Shown: one piece after another, positions 1 to 5,690 of the stretch | Numbering within the stretch: the first letter of the stretch is position 1 | How the letters are laid out: each line of letters starts with the position of its first letter | Source: Candidatus Adiutrix sp. | GTDB taxonomy: Bacteria; Desulfobacterota; Desulfarculia; Adiutricales; Adiutricaceae | NCBI GenBank assembly: GCA_031285975.1 | Contig: JAITVE010000349.1 | Coordinates: forward strand, 1 to 7,497 | DNA length: 7,497 nt | Reading direction: 5' to 3' | Translations under genes and position numbers: made by a program | Notes under the pieces: generated by a model | The model's input: the letters and a program-made list of their open reading frames with translations, nothing else | The model's database searches: none | Told to the model about the DNA's origin: nothing

Positions 1-1077
1 CATGGTTTTCCGTAGCCGCTCTTCCAGCTGCCGCACCCGTTCCCGGCTGATGCCGAATTCTTCGCCGATTTCCTGGAGCGTGACCGGGGTTTCGGCCAGC
101 AGGCGGGTTTCCAGAATAATCTTTTCGCGGGGCGAAAGCGTCTCGCGGAACAGCTCCAGCTTGTCGTGCAACAGGGCCCGCAACTGGGTGTTGGCCAAAA
201 GGCTCTCGGCCCCTTCGCCCTCCGAGGGCAAGAGGCTGATCTGGGTCTGGTCGCTGTCCGGCCCGATGGGCGCGTCCAGGGAGACTTCCCGCCCGGCGGA
301 GAGGCGCATGTCCATTTCCTCCACCTCCGCCTCGGCCACCCCCAGGCGTTCGGCCAGCAGCTTGGGGCCCGGCTCCAGGCCTTCGCGGACAATCTTGTCC
401 CGCTCTTTGCGCAGGTTGTAAAAAAGTTTGCGCTGGGCCTGGGTGGTGCCGACTTTGACCATGCGCCAGTTATCCATAATATATTTCAGGATATAGGCCT
501 TGATCCAGTAGGACGCGTAGTAGGAAAACTTCACGCCCCGGCCGGGGTCGAATTTTTTCAGAGCCTGCATCAGGCCCACGTTGCCCTCCTGGATGAGATC
601 CAGCAGATTGTTCAGCCAGTGGCTTTGAAATTCCATGGCGATTTTCACCACCAGCCGCAGGTTGGAGGTGATGAGCCGCTGGGCCGCTTCAGGGCTGTCG
701 TTTTTTTTGTATTCGCCGACCAGCTTTTCTTCTTCCTCGCGGGTCAGGAGCTTGAACTGGCGGATTTCGGACAGGTAGGCCCGCAGGGGGTCAGGGGACG
801 CGGCGGCCGGAGGCGGGCTGACGGGCCGCACCACGGGCGGCGAAGCCGCTTTGCGGGCCACCGGGGGCGAGGCCGTTCCCGCTGCCGTGACCACCGCGCC
901 GGCCGGTTTGGAGACGAGCGCGTGAGACCCCCGCCGCACCACGTCGGCGGAGGGCCGCTTGACCGGGAGTCCGCCCCGCATCTCAGCCGGAGCCGCCGCT
1001 TCCACCGGAGCCGCCGTTGCTTCAACCGTGCCCATCCGCGCTTTGGGGGGCTCATTTTTTATAGGTTCCAGGGCCAT
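1..1077 (-). CDS. rpoH: RNA polymerase sigma-32 (RpoH-type) factor, 3' end outside window
   Basis: Heat-shock-type sigma factor that directs RNA polymerase to alternative promoters; cytoplasmic. I translated 359 codons on the minus strand with no stop before the window edge, so only the last residues are missing. Residues 1-95 are an Ala/Pro/Val-rich, low-complexity extension absent from the 284-residue E. coli protein. Region 1.2 follows near 97-120 (DPLRAYLSEIRQF), region 2 at about 131-204 with DLIQEGNVGLMQALKKFDP and YASYWIKAYI, then the RpoH-box-like segment QRKLFYNLRK at 215-224, the diagnostic that separates RpoH from RpoD. Region 4 with its helix-turn-helix lies at about 331-357 (VTLQEIGEEFGISRERVRQL). 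The start ATG is preceded by an AGGTGG Shine-Dalgarno-like sequence; an in-frame GTG two codons earlier is an alternative. It is the last of three minus-strand genes. Family assignment is firm; which stress regulon it serves here is not readable from the sequence. Confidence 0.93.
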   Translation of the reverse strand, partial: MALEPIKNEPPKARMGTVEATAAPVEAAAPAEMRGGLPVKRPSADVVRRGSHALVSKPAGAVVTAAGTASPPVARKAASPPVVRPVSPPPAAASPDPLRAYLSEIRQFKLLTREEEEKLVGEYKKNDSPEAAQRLITSNLRLVVKIAMEFQSHWLNNLLDLIQEGNVGLMQALKKFDPGRGVKFSYYASYWIKAYILKYIMDNWRMVKVGTTQAQRKLFYNLRKERDKIVREGLEPGPKLLAERLGVAEAEVEEMDMRLSAGREVSLDAPIGPDSDQTQISLLPSEGEGAESLLANTQLRALLHDKLELFRETLSPREKIILETRLLAETPVTLQEIGEEFGISRERVRQLEERLRKTM

Positions 1078-1156
1078 TACCACCTGCTTATCTTGTCTTT
1101 TTCTCGCTAATCTATGGCCATGAACGCTATACGCGAACACCACCAGTATATGTTAG

Positions 1157-1183
1157 GTTATACTGAAACGGCCGGACTGTCAA
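1157..1183 (-). promoter_or_regulatory. Candidate sigma-70 promoter for rpoH
   Basis: On the minus strand a perfect TTGACA (1183-1178) is followed after 15 bases by TATAAC (1162-1157), five of six matches to the -10 consensus. The spacer is two bases shorter than ideal. A second -10-like TATACT occurs a few bases downstream. The predicted transcript start is about 70 bases upstream of the rpoH start codon. The -35 overlaps one arm of a 9-bp inverted repeat. Confidence 0.45.
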
Positions 1184-1217
1184 CTGGGCCGCGCGTGGTA
1201 TATAACCAACAGTCCGG
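1172..1217. repeat. 9-bp inverted repeat over the rpoH -35 element
   Basis: CCGGACTGT at 1172-1180 is matched by its exact reverse complement ACAGTCCGG at 1209-1217, with 28 bases between. The left arm overlaps the last bases of the candidate rpoH -35. It could be a looped repressor site or an RNA stem in a transcript reading through from the upstream orphan gene. It does not resemble the CIRCE element (TTAGCACTC-N9-GAGTGCTAA). Function unknown. Confidence 0.4.
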
Positions 1218-1291
1218 GCGGCGGCTTGTTCCGCCTGGGCTGCGTTGTCATTGGTTGTGCAGATGGGGATGGGAGAGCTCCGCTTGGCTGA

Positions 1292-1966
1292 CTATGGATG
1301 TATTTTAGGAAAAAGCTCCGACCTGTTGAGATTTCTTATGAGAAACGTTTCTAACTCAGCAATTTCGAGGAGCATCCGTGGCAGATATGCCACCAGAAGA
1401 AGACATATCAGCACAGCAAAAATGATTGGATAGGTTATGGGAAAAAGAGGTTCAAGCACCACAATGCGTACAGGCAACTGTAATGAATACAGCAAGATGA
1501 GCTTCGATGCAAGGATACCTAATATTGGCGAGAAGATACCGGCATCTATTCTCAGATAGCAATATGCGTATAAATTTGAAATTGCATCTCTTATATACGG
1601 GATATCATATTCTTTTGGTAGAACTGCTTTTGACAGCGTATGTTCCGCATCAGCGAAATATTTGCCATCATGGGCCAGTTGTTTACAGCAGGAGAGCACT
1701 CGATTTTTAATAGGCGCCCATTGTGCCAATTTTGAAAAGCGTGGCACTGAATGTAGAGTCATTGATAATGTATGGATCAAAATGCCTATGGGGGATGATG
1801 TTGCCACAAGAGCACCCGCTATGGCAAAAAGAGCATTAAATATATTAATGTTCTCCGCTGACATAAGGCTTAAAATGTAGCTGTAGTTAATATATGGCGA
1901 AAGAAACACTGATGTCCAAAAGATAAACATCATTCCGCTGATGTGGTAACGAAAAATATCTTGCAT
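1292..1966 (-). CDS. AT-rich orphan multi-pass membrane protein
   Basis: I do not recognise this 224-residue protein. It has about four hydrophobic segments: residues 10-34, 42-68, roughly 143-168 and 174-196. A polar, probably cytoplasmic section of about 75 residues (70-140) lies between the second and third and carries two adjacent Cys (93-94) and Lys/Asp-rich patches. The C-terminal tail is short and charged. The ATG is preceded by a good GAGGTG Shine-Dalgarno at five bases, which supports real expression. Base composition is very unlike the flanks: the 60 bases from 1561 contain 16 G or C, against 46 of 60 in a sample from the dehydrogenase gene at 4021. That suggests horizontal acquisition. 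It sits 85 bases downstream of the nucleosidase on the same strand, so co-transcription is possible. No catalytic motif is visible; a toxin, immunity or phage-defence membrane effector cannot be argued from the sequence alone. Confidence 0.7.
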   Translation of the reverse strand: MQDIFRYHISGMMFIFWTSVFLSPYINYSYILSLMSAENINIFNALFAIAGALVATSSPIGILIHTLSMTLHSVPRFSKLAQWAPIKNRVLSCCKQLAHDGKYFADAEHTLSKAVLPKEYDIPYIRDAISNLYAYCYLRIDAGIFSPILGILASKLILLYSLQLPVRIVVLEPLFPITYPIIFAVLICLLLVAYLPRMLLEIAELETFLIRNLNRSELFPKIHP

Positions 1967-1993
1967 CAGGACACCTCAGTATTGTTTAAGCGC

Positions 1994-2025
1994 CAGCCGT
2001 CAAATCGTGCGGCATTTGACGGCTG
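1994..2025 (-). terminator. 12-bp inverted repeat after the nucleosidase gene, possible terminator
   Basis: CAGCCGTCAAAT (1994-2005) and ATTTGACGGCTG (2014-2025) form a perfect 12-bp stem with an 8-base loop, 26 bases beyond the nucleosidase stop codon. On the minus strand the stem is followed by GGCGCTTAAAC rather than a clean T run, so intrinsic termination may be weak or the hairpin may act in RNA stability or attenuation before the orphan gene. Confidence 0.5.
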
Positions 2026-2051
2026 TTCGGCGGGATTTTCAGTGCGGCGGC

Positions 2052-2771
2052 TTAGAGGAGGCCGTCCAGGATGGTCAGGGCCCGGGCGGTTTTTGCCCCT
2101 AAAATGTCCACCATGTCGCCTTCTTTTTCAAAGTAGTCGGAGAGGGTTTCGTTCAGGGTGTCGGCCACCACGCGCAGGTTGAGCCAGGGGAGGCGCAGCA
2201 GTTTCCCGGCGGTGAACGCGAAAGCGCCGGATTCCATATCGCAGGCCAGGGCCCCGAAGGCCCGGCCCTGGCCAAGCTTGTTGTCCAGCCCGGCCACAAA
2301 GGTGTCCGCCGTGCAGAGGCGGCCGCGCTTGAAGCCAACGGCGGGCAGGGCCGCCAGCAGCTTTTCCACGGCGGGGTCGGCGCATTCGAGGGCCATTTCG
2401 TCCGCGAGGCGGTCGTCCATCCCGCGGTAGACGAACTGTCCGTAGGGGCCGAACTGGCGGGACTTCCCGTCGTCCATCAGCCAGTCGGAGATAACCGCCG
2501 AGTTCGAGGCAATCATGTCCCCGGCGGCCAGGGAGGCGTTCAGCGAACCCGAAGTGCCGGAGCCCATCACCAGCATCGGCTTGCGCCCGGCGGCTATGCG
2601 CGGCAGGACTTCCGCCGTCATGGCGAAGGCCGCGTTAATTTTGCCGGGCCCGCTTTCCACCACGCTGGCCGTGAAATGAACGAAGGCGGCCCGCTCCACA
2701 TGCTCCTTACCCGCGCGGTATTCGTTGGGGGTGGGGGTGAAAACCAGAATTTCCGGCAGTGCGGCAGTCAT
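2052..2771 (-). CDS. Nucleosidase of the purine/uridine phosphorylase family, MTA/SAH nucleosidase-like
   Basis: Predicted to cleave the N-glycosidic bond of an adenosine-type nucleoside such as 5'-methylthioadenosine or S-adenosylhomocysteine; cytoplasmic. The 239-residue length is usual for the family. The order of motifs matches MTA/SAH nucleosidase: an N-terminal PTPNEYRAG with a Glu (17) where the family has a catalytic Glu, ESGPGKINAA (39-48), GSGTSGS (70-76), FGPYGQFVYRG (107-117), the ribose-binding DMESGAFAF (179-187, Glu 180) and RVVADTLNE (200-208) with the proton-donor-type Asp 204. All three key acidic residues are present. I chose the ATG at 2771 because AAGGTG stands six bases before it; an in-frame ATG at 2798 has no such site. 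A near-consensus promoter lies just upstream. An alternative is futalosine hydrolase (MqnB) of menaquinone synthesis, a related fold; the motif order here looks closer to MTA/SAH nucleosidase. Substrate remains inferred. Confidence 0.82.
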   Translation of the reverse strand: MTAALPEILVFTPTPNEYRAGKEHVERAAFVHFTASVVESGPGKINAAFAMTAEVLPRIAAGRKPMLVMGSGTSGSLNASLAAGDMIASNSAVISDWLMDDGKSRQFGPYGQFVYRGMDDRLADEMALECADPAVEKLLAALPAVGFKRGRLCTADTFVAGLDNKLGQGRAFGALACDMESGAFAFTAGKLLRLPWLNLRVVADTLNETLSDYFEKEGDMVDILGAKTARALTILDGLL

Positions 2772-2777
2772 ATTCGT

Positions 2778-2783
2778 CACCTT
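2778..2783 (-). promoter_or_regulatory. Ribosome binding site fixing the nucleosidase start
   Basis: AAGGTG on the minus strand, six bases before the ATG at 2771. It argues for this start rather than the in-frame ATG nine codons upstream at 2798, which would add MCGLRKVTN. Confidence 0.65.
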
Positions 2784-2825
2784 TCTCAAGCCGCACAATC
2801 AGGCGGCGGGTTTGAAGTTTTGTTC

Positions 2826-2855
2826 ATTATACCCGCGATGGGCCGTTCTTGGCAA
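2826..2855 (-). promoter_or_regulatory. Promoter of the nucleosidase gene
   Basis: Minus-strand TTGCCA (2855-2850, five of six) and TATAAT (2831-2826, perfect) are separated by 18 bases. The expected transcript start is near 2819, giving a leader of roughly 50 bases before the ATG at 2771. This is the best sigma-70-type promoter in the window. Confidence 0.65.
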
Positions 2856-3043
2856 CGGATAAGCCAGGGGGACGCGGTTGTTTTTCAACGGCGCCTAGAG
2901 CGGGTCACGCGGCGCAGTTCTTTTGCGGGCCGTCATACTCTTTACATTTTTGATAAAATATCATAGCGGCGGCGACCGCAATTTTTGTATCTACACGGAA
3001 TGACTTATTTTATTGCTGCGCACAGTATCTTCATGCTTTTTTC

Positions 3044-3072
3044 TTGACTTGATGGGCCAGGCACATTAAACT
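3044..3072 (+). promoter_or_regulatory. Distal candidate promoter of the dehydrogenase/transporter unit
   Basis: TTGACT (3044-3049, five of six) and TAAACT (3067-3072, four of six) at an ideal 17-base spacing. If used, it gives a leader of roughly 220 bases before the dehydrogenase start. Confidence 0.4.
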
Positions 3073-3196
3073 AAAAATGTATGTTTTGCAAGATAAAAAT
3101 TGCATAGCCTATTTGACCAGCGGAGCGTGCCCATATTGGGCAGCCCTTCAGCCCAAACGCCGCCTCTCCATATGCGCCGGTTCGCGTTGCCCCCTG

Positions 3197-3212
3197 CAAA
3201 CAACATTGTTTG
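3197..3212. promoter_or_regulatory. Palindromic operator-like site
   Basis: CAAACAA and TTGTTTG flank a two-base centre, a perfect 7-bp dyad of the size bound by dimeric helix-turn-helix regulators. It overlaps the -35 hexamer of the proximal candidate promoter, a position where a repressor would block polymerase; relative to the distal promoter it lies about 120 bases downstream. The regulator is unknown and is not encoded in the window next to it. Confidence 0.45.
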
Positions 3213-3236
3213 ACCGGGCGCGTCCGTGATTATATA
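3210..3236 (+). promoter_or_regulatory. Proximal candidate promoter of the dehydrogenase/transporter unit
   Basis: TTGACC (3210-3215, five of six) and TATATA (3231-3236, four of six), spaced by 15 bases, about 60 bases before the dehydrogenase ATG. The spacing is short, so the call is tentative; the overlapping palindrome makes it more attractive as a regulated start. Confidence 0.38.
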
Positions 3237-3297
3237 GCCAGGGAGCGCCCAGCGTCCCAAGCCGTCCAGGACTTTTAAGCTTAAGGAGAAGAGCGTC

Positions 3298-4302
3298 ATG
3301 CCGGTTGTCGTCAGCACTGTGCCCCCAAGCCGTTTTCAGCTTTATGACATTTCCTTTCCCGCCGGGTGGGAAGTCCGTTTCACGGACGCGCCCTATACCG
3401 ATGAAACCCTTATACAGCAATGCCAAGGCGCGGATTACCTTTTCGTCGGCTCCACCCACGCCGTGAGCGCCCAGGTCATCGAAGCCTGCCCCAGCCTGCG
3501 TTTTCTCCAGGTTGAGGGCGTGGGCTTCGACAAGGTGGACGCGGCGGCCGCCGCCAAAGCCGGGCTCCCGGTCTGCAACAACCAGGGGGTCAACGCAGTG
3601 AGCGTGGCCGAATTCACCGTGGGCCTCATGCTGGCCGGGTTGCGCCGCATGGCCCACACCGACCGCCTCATCAAAGAGAAAAAGTTCGCGGAATGCCAGG
3701 CCGCCTACCGGGGCCGGGGAGTCAATGAAATCATCTCCCGCCGGGTGGGCCTGGTCGGCTGCGGGGCCATTGGCCGCAACGTGGCCCGGATGCTCATGCC
3801 CTTCGGCTGCACAGTGGTCTATTTCGACGAATTCCGCCCCACGCCGGAACAGGAAAAGGAACTTAACCTCACCTACGTCCCCCTGGACGAACTCATCCGC
3901 AGCTGCGACGTCATCAGCCTCCACGTGCCGGTGCTGCCCAATACCATCAACATGATTTCCAAGCCTCAGTTGGAGATGATGAAGCCCAGCACCTTGCTCA
4001 TCAACGCTTCGCGCGGCGAAGTGCTCGACCAGTACGCCCTGGCCGAGGCCCTGGAGGCGGGCCGCATCTACGGCGCGGCCATCGACACCCTCTCCCCCGA
4101 ACCGCCGGGAGACGACCACCCGCTGCTGAACATGAGCCAGGAGGCCAGCGACCGCCTCCTCTTGACCCCTCACGTGGCCGGAACCACCAACGAAGCGTTT
4201 ACCGATATGCTCCGGCGAACCATCGCCAACATGGAGCGGGTCGAGCGCGGCGAACAGCTTCACAACATAGTCAACGGCGTGGCCGGAGCCCGCCTCTCTT
4301 AA
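3298..4302 (+). CDS. D-isomer-specific 2-hydroxyacid dehydrogenase
   Basis: NAD(P)-dependent cytoplasmic enzyme that interconverts a 2-keto acid and its D-2-hydroxy acid; related to phosphoglycerate dehydrogenase, glycerate dehydrogenase and D-lactate dehydrogenase. Length (334 residues) is standard. The substrate domain opens the protein with QVEGVGFDKVD at 71-81 and NNQGVNAVSVAEF at 94-106. The Rossmann domain shows VGCGAIGRNVA with the GxGxxG glycines at 154, 156 and 159, and Asp 177 at the end of strand two (YFDEF), which favours NAD over NADP. The catalytic trio is complete: Arg 239 in NASRGE, Glu 268 in LSPEPPG and His 292 in TPHVAG. There is no C-terminal ACT domain as in long SerA. 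AAGGAG nine bases before the ATG supports the start. It shares an apparent operon with the following transporter, 31 bases away, which suggests a shared substrate. The exact substrate is not determined by these motifs. Confidence 0.9.
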   Translation: MPVVVSTVPPSRFQLYDISFPAGWEVRFTDAPYTDETLIQQCQGADYLFVGSTHAVSAQVIEACPSLRFLQVEGVGFDKVDAAAAAKAGLPVCNNQGVNAVSVAEFTVGLMLAGLRRMAHTDRLIKEKKFAECQAAYRGRGVNEIISRRVGLVGCGAIGRNVARMLMPFGCTVVYFDEFRPTPEQEKELNLTYVPLDELIRSCDVISLHVPVLPNTINMISKPQLEMMKPSTLLINASRGEVLDQYALAEALEAGRIYGAAIDTLSPEPPGDDHPLLNMSQEASDRLLLTPHVAGTTNEAFTDMLRRTIANMERVERGEQLHNIVNGVAGARLS

Positions 4303-4333
4303 AAATTTCGGGGACAGAAGAAAGGGGAAGACC

Positions 4334-5488
4334 ATGAAATTCAAAGCGCCGGTATGGCTGGGCGTGGCCTCGGTCTGGTTCGGTATGCACGCCGGGGGCG
4401 GCTTCGCCTCGGGCCAGCAGGAAGTCCGCTACTTCCTTATCATGGGCTGGACGGCCATCCTGATGCCCTTTGTGGCCGAGACCATCCAGGGCATCGTCAA
4501 CTATTTCGCCTGGGACTATTCCCGGCTCACCAAAAGCTATGACTTCCGCACCTGGGTGGATCGCTTCTATCACCCCTACGACAAATTTTTCGCCAATGTG
4601 CTGGATTTTTTCTTCATCCTCTTTCTCTGCCTCCCCACCGGGGCGGCCATCGCCGGGGCGGCCTCGCTCTTGACCGTGGAATTGGGCCTCTCCTATGGGC
4701 TGGCCACGCTGATTTCCTGCGGCTTCCTGTTCATCACCACCATTTTCGGCTCGGGACTGGTGCGGGCCGCCTCAACCTTTATGATTGTGGTGCTCCTGGG
4801 CAGCCTCCTGGTCATCGTGATTTACGGCATTTCCTCCAACCAGGAAACGGCTATGGAGATCATCAGGAACCGCACCTGGACTCCGCAGGAAGGCGGCTGG
4901 GCGGCGGCCTTCAAGCTGGCCCTCCTCTACGCCGCGTTCCAGGCCAGCATCGGCCCCCTGGTCTCCGTGGCCGAGCCCCTCAAAACGCGCGGCGACGTGA
5001 TTAAAACCACGGTCTGCGGCATTCTTTTGAACGGCATTCCGCTGGCCCTGATTTGCTTCATGCTTCTGGGGGCCTACCCGGAAGTCCTGAGCAAAGACAT
5101 CCCCCTGCCGGTGCTCCACGTGGTCAACAGCCTGGACATGCCCCTGCTGAAGATATGCTACTCGGTGGTGCTGTTCTTCGCCTTCATTTCCACGGGCGTG
5201 GCCTTTGTCTTCGCCTCGGTGCGCCGCTTTGAGAATTCCCGCGTCTGGAACATCTGCAAACCCGAGGGTCTCTTCGGCCGCAGCGTGCGGGCCCGCAACA
5301 TCCTGGTCTCCGTCCTGACCATGCTCTACTCCCTGGGCGCGGCGCAGTTCGGCCTGGTGGCTATTGTGGGCAAAGGCTATTCCTACATGGGCTGGGTCTA
5401 CCTGATCCTTATCGTCATCCCCATCATCGGCTTCGGCGCCTACAAATGCCGCCAGGCTGAAAAAGCCTTAACCGCTGAGCAGAAATAA
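4334..5488 (+). CDS. YkvI-family integral membrane transporter (APC superfamily-like)
   Basis: Polytopic inner-membrane protein of 384 residues with about ten hydrophobic segments, roughly at 5-20, 33-55, 86-110, 115-140, 145-166, 190-212, 224-247, 271-297, 322-345 and 350-371. The N-terminal GGGFASGQQEVRYF (21-34) in the first helix is the hallmark of the uncharacterised membrane protein family typified by Bacillus YkvI, and the unwound, Gly-rich first helix is like that of LeuT-fold amino-acid and ion-coupled transporters. A charged stretch at 299-322 is a likely cytoplasmic loop. AGGGGA a few bases before the ATG is the ribosome site. It lies 31 bases after the dehydrogenase and before a strong terminator, so the pair forms a compact two-gene unit. 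Family membership rests on recall of the motif; substrate and direction of transport are unknown. An amino acid or 2-hydroxy/keto acid is a reasonable inference from the neighbour. Confidence 0.8.
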   Translation: MKFKAPVWLGVASVWFGMHAGGGFASGQQEVRYFLIMGWTAILMPFVAETIQGIVNYFAWDYSRLTKSYDFRTWVDRFYHPYDKFFANVLDFFFILFLCLPTGAAIAGAASLLTVELGLSYGLATLISCGFLFITTIFGSGLVRAASTFMIVVLLGSLLVIVIYGISSNQETAMEIIRNRTWTPQEGGWAAAFKLALLYAAFQASIGPLVSVAEPLKTRGDVIKTTVCGILLNGIPLALICFMLLGAYPEVLSKDIPLPVLHVVNSLDMPLLKICYSVVLFFAFISTGVAFVFASVRRFENSRVWNICKPEGLFGRSVRARNILVSVLTMLYSLGAAQFGLVAIVGKGYSYMGWVYLILIVIPIIGFGAYKCRQAEKALTAEQK

Positions 5489-5508
5489 GCTGAACCGCTC
5501 AAACGAAC

Positions 5509-5544
5509 GGGGGCACGCGGACTGTTATCCGCGTGCCCCCTTTT
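5509..5544 (+). terminator. Intrinsic terminator of the dehydrogenase/transporter unit
   Basis: GGGGGCACGCGGA (5509-5521) pairs perfectly with TCCGCGTGCCCCC (5528-5540) across a six-base loop, followed at once by TTTT. It starts 20 bases after the transporter stop codon and has the classic strong GC stem and U-tail form. Confidence 0.88.
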
Positions 5545-5681
5545 GCCGCCAATTTACCGCTTGACGAGGGGCCGCACTTGCGGTACTTTTGGACAATAGT
5601 CCTCAGCATATACCCACTTAATTATATGCGCCCATGCACGCTTATATGGCACGTTGCCGCCCAATAATTGAGGATTTGAAA

Positions 5682-5687
5682 GAGGAA
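5682..5687 (+). promoter_or_regulatory. Ribosome binding site fixing the wecE start
   Basis: GAGGAA immediately before the ATG at 5691. The upstream in-frame ATG at 5634 has no such site and would add 19 residues not seen in WecE homologues, which begin close to the IPFN motif. Confidence 0.75.
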
Positions 5688-5690
5688 CGT

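Larger units (their letters stand above)
2856..3297. other. Divergent intergenic region, AT-rich, no gene recognised
   Basis: About 440 bases lie between the nucleosidase promoter and the start of the dehydrogenase gene. The middle (about 2940-3110) is AT-rich. Small dyads are visible: TGATA-AAA-TATCA at 2951-2963, TTGGGC/GCCCAA at 3136-3156 and GGGCGC/GCGCCC at 3216-3250. A 50-codon open frame (3077-3229, plus) has no ribosome site and resembles nothing I know. The region appears regulatory rather than coding. Confidence 0.5.

Noticed and set aside
166..1110. 314-codon open frame on the plus strand opposite rpoH
   Set aside because: It is codon-for-codon in register with the minus-strand rpoH frame, a common by-product of GC-rich coding sequence. 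The translation is His/Gly/Arg-rich with no motif, and the minus-strand product is an unmistakable sigma factor.
3077..3229. 50-codon plus-strand open frame in the intergenic region, starting a few bases after the distal -10 element
   Set aside because: No ribosome site, no recognisable motif, and the frame runs through the operator and the proximal promoter. A leaderless small protein is possible but unsupported.
3148..4344. 398-codon open frame on the minus strand opposite the dehydrogenase
   Set aside because: A shadow of the GC-rich dehydrogenase gene. Its translation is His/Ala/Gly-rich and lacks any recognisable domain, while the plus-strand frame has all catalytic motifs.
5561..5589. 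TTGACG-17-TACTTT as a wecE promoter
   Set aside because: The -35 is good, but the -10 matches only three of six bases; I see no convincing promoter in the 145 bases before wecE and prefer not to call one.
5647..5658. TGGCACG followed by TTGCC, reminiscent of a sigma-54 promoter
   Set aside because: The two halves are directly adjacent, without the four-base gap needed between the -24 and -12 elements, so the match is coincidental.
5634..5690. Upstream ATG extending WecE by 19 residues
   Set aside because: No ribosome site precedes it, the added residues have no counterpart in WecE, and GAGGAA stands directly before the ATG at 5691.
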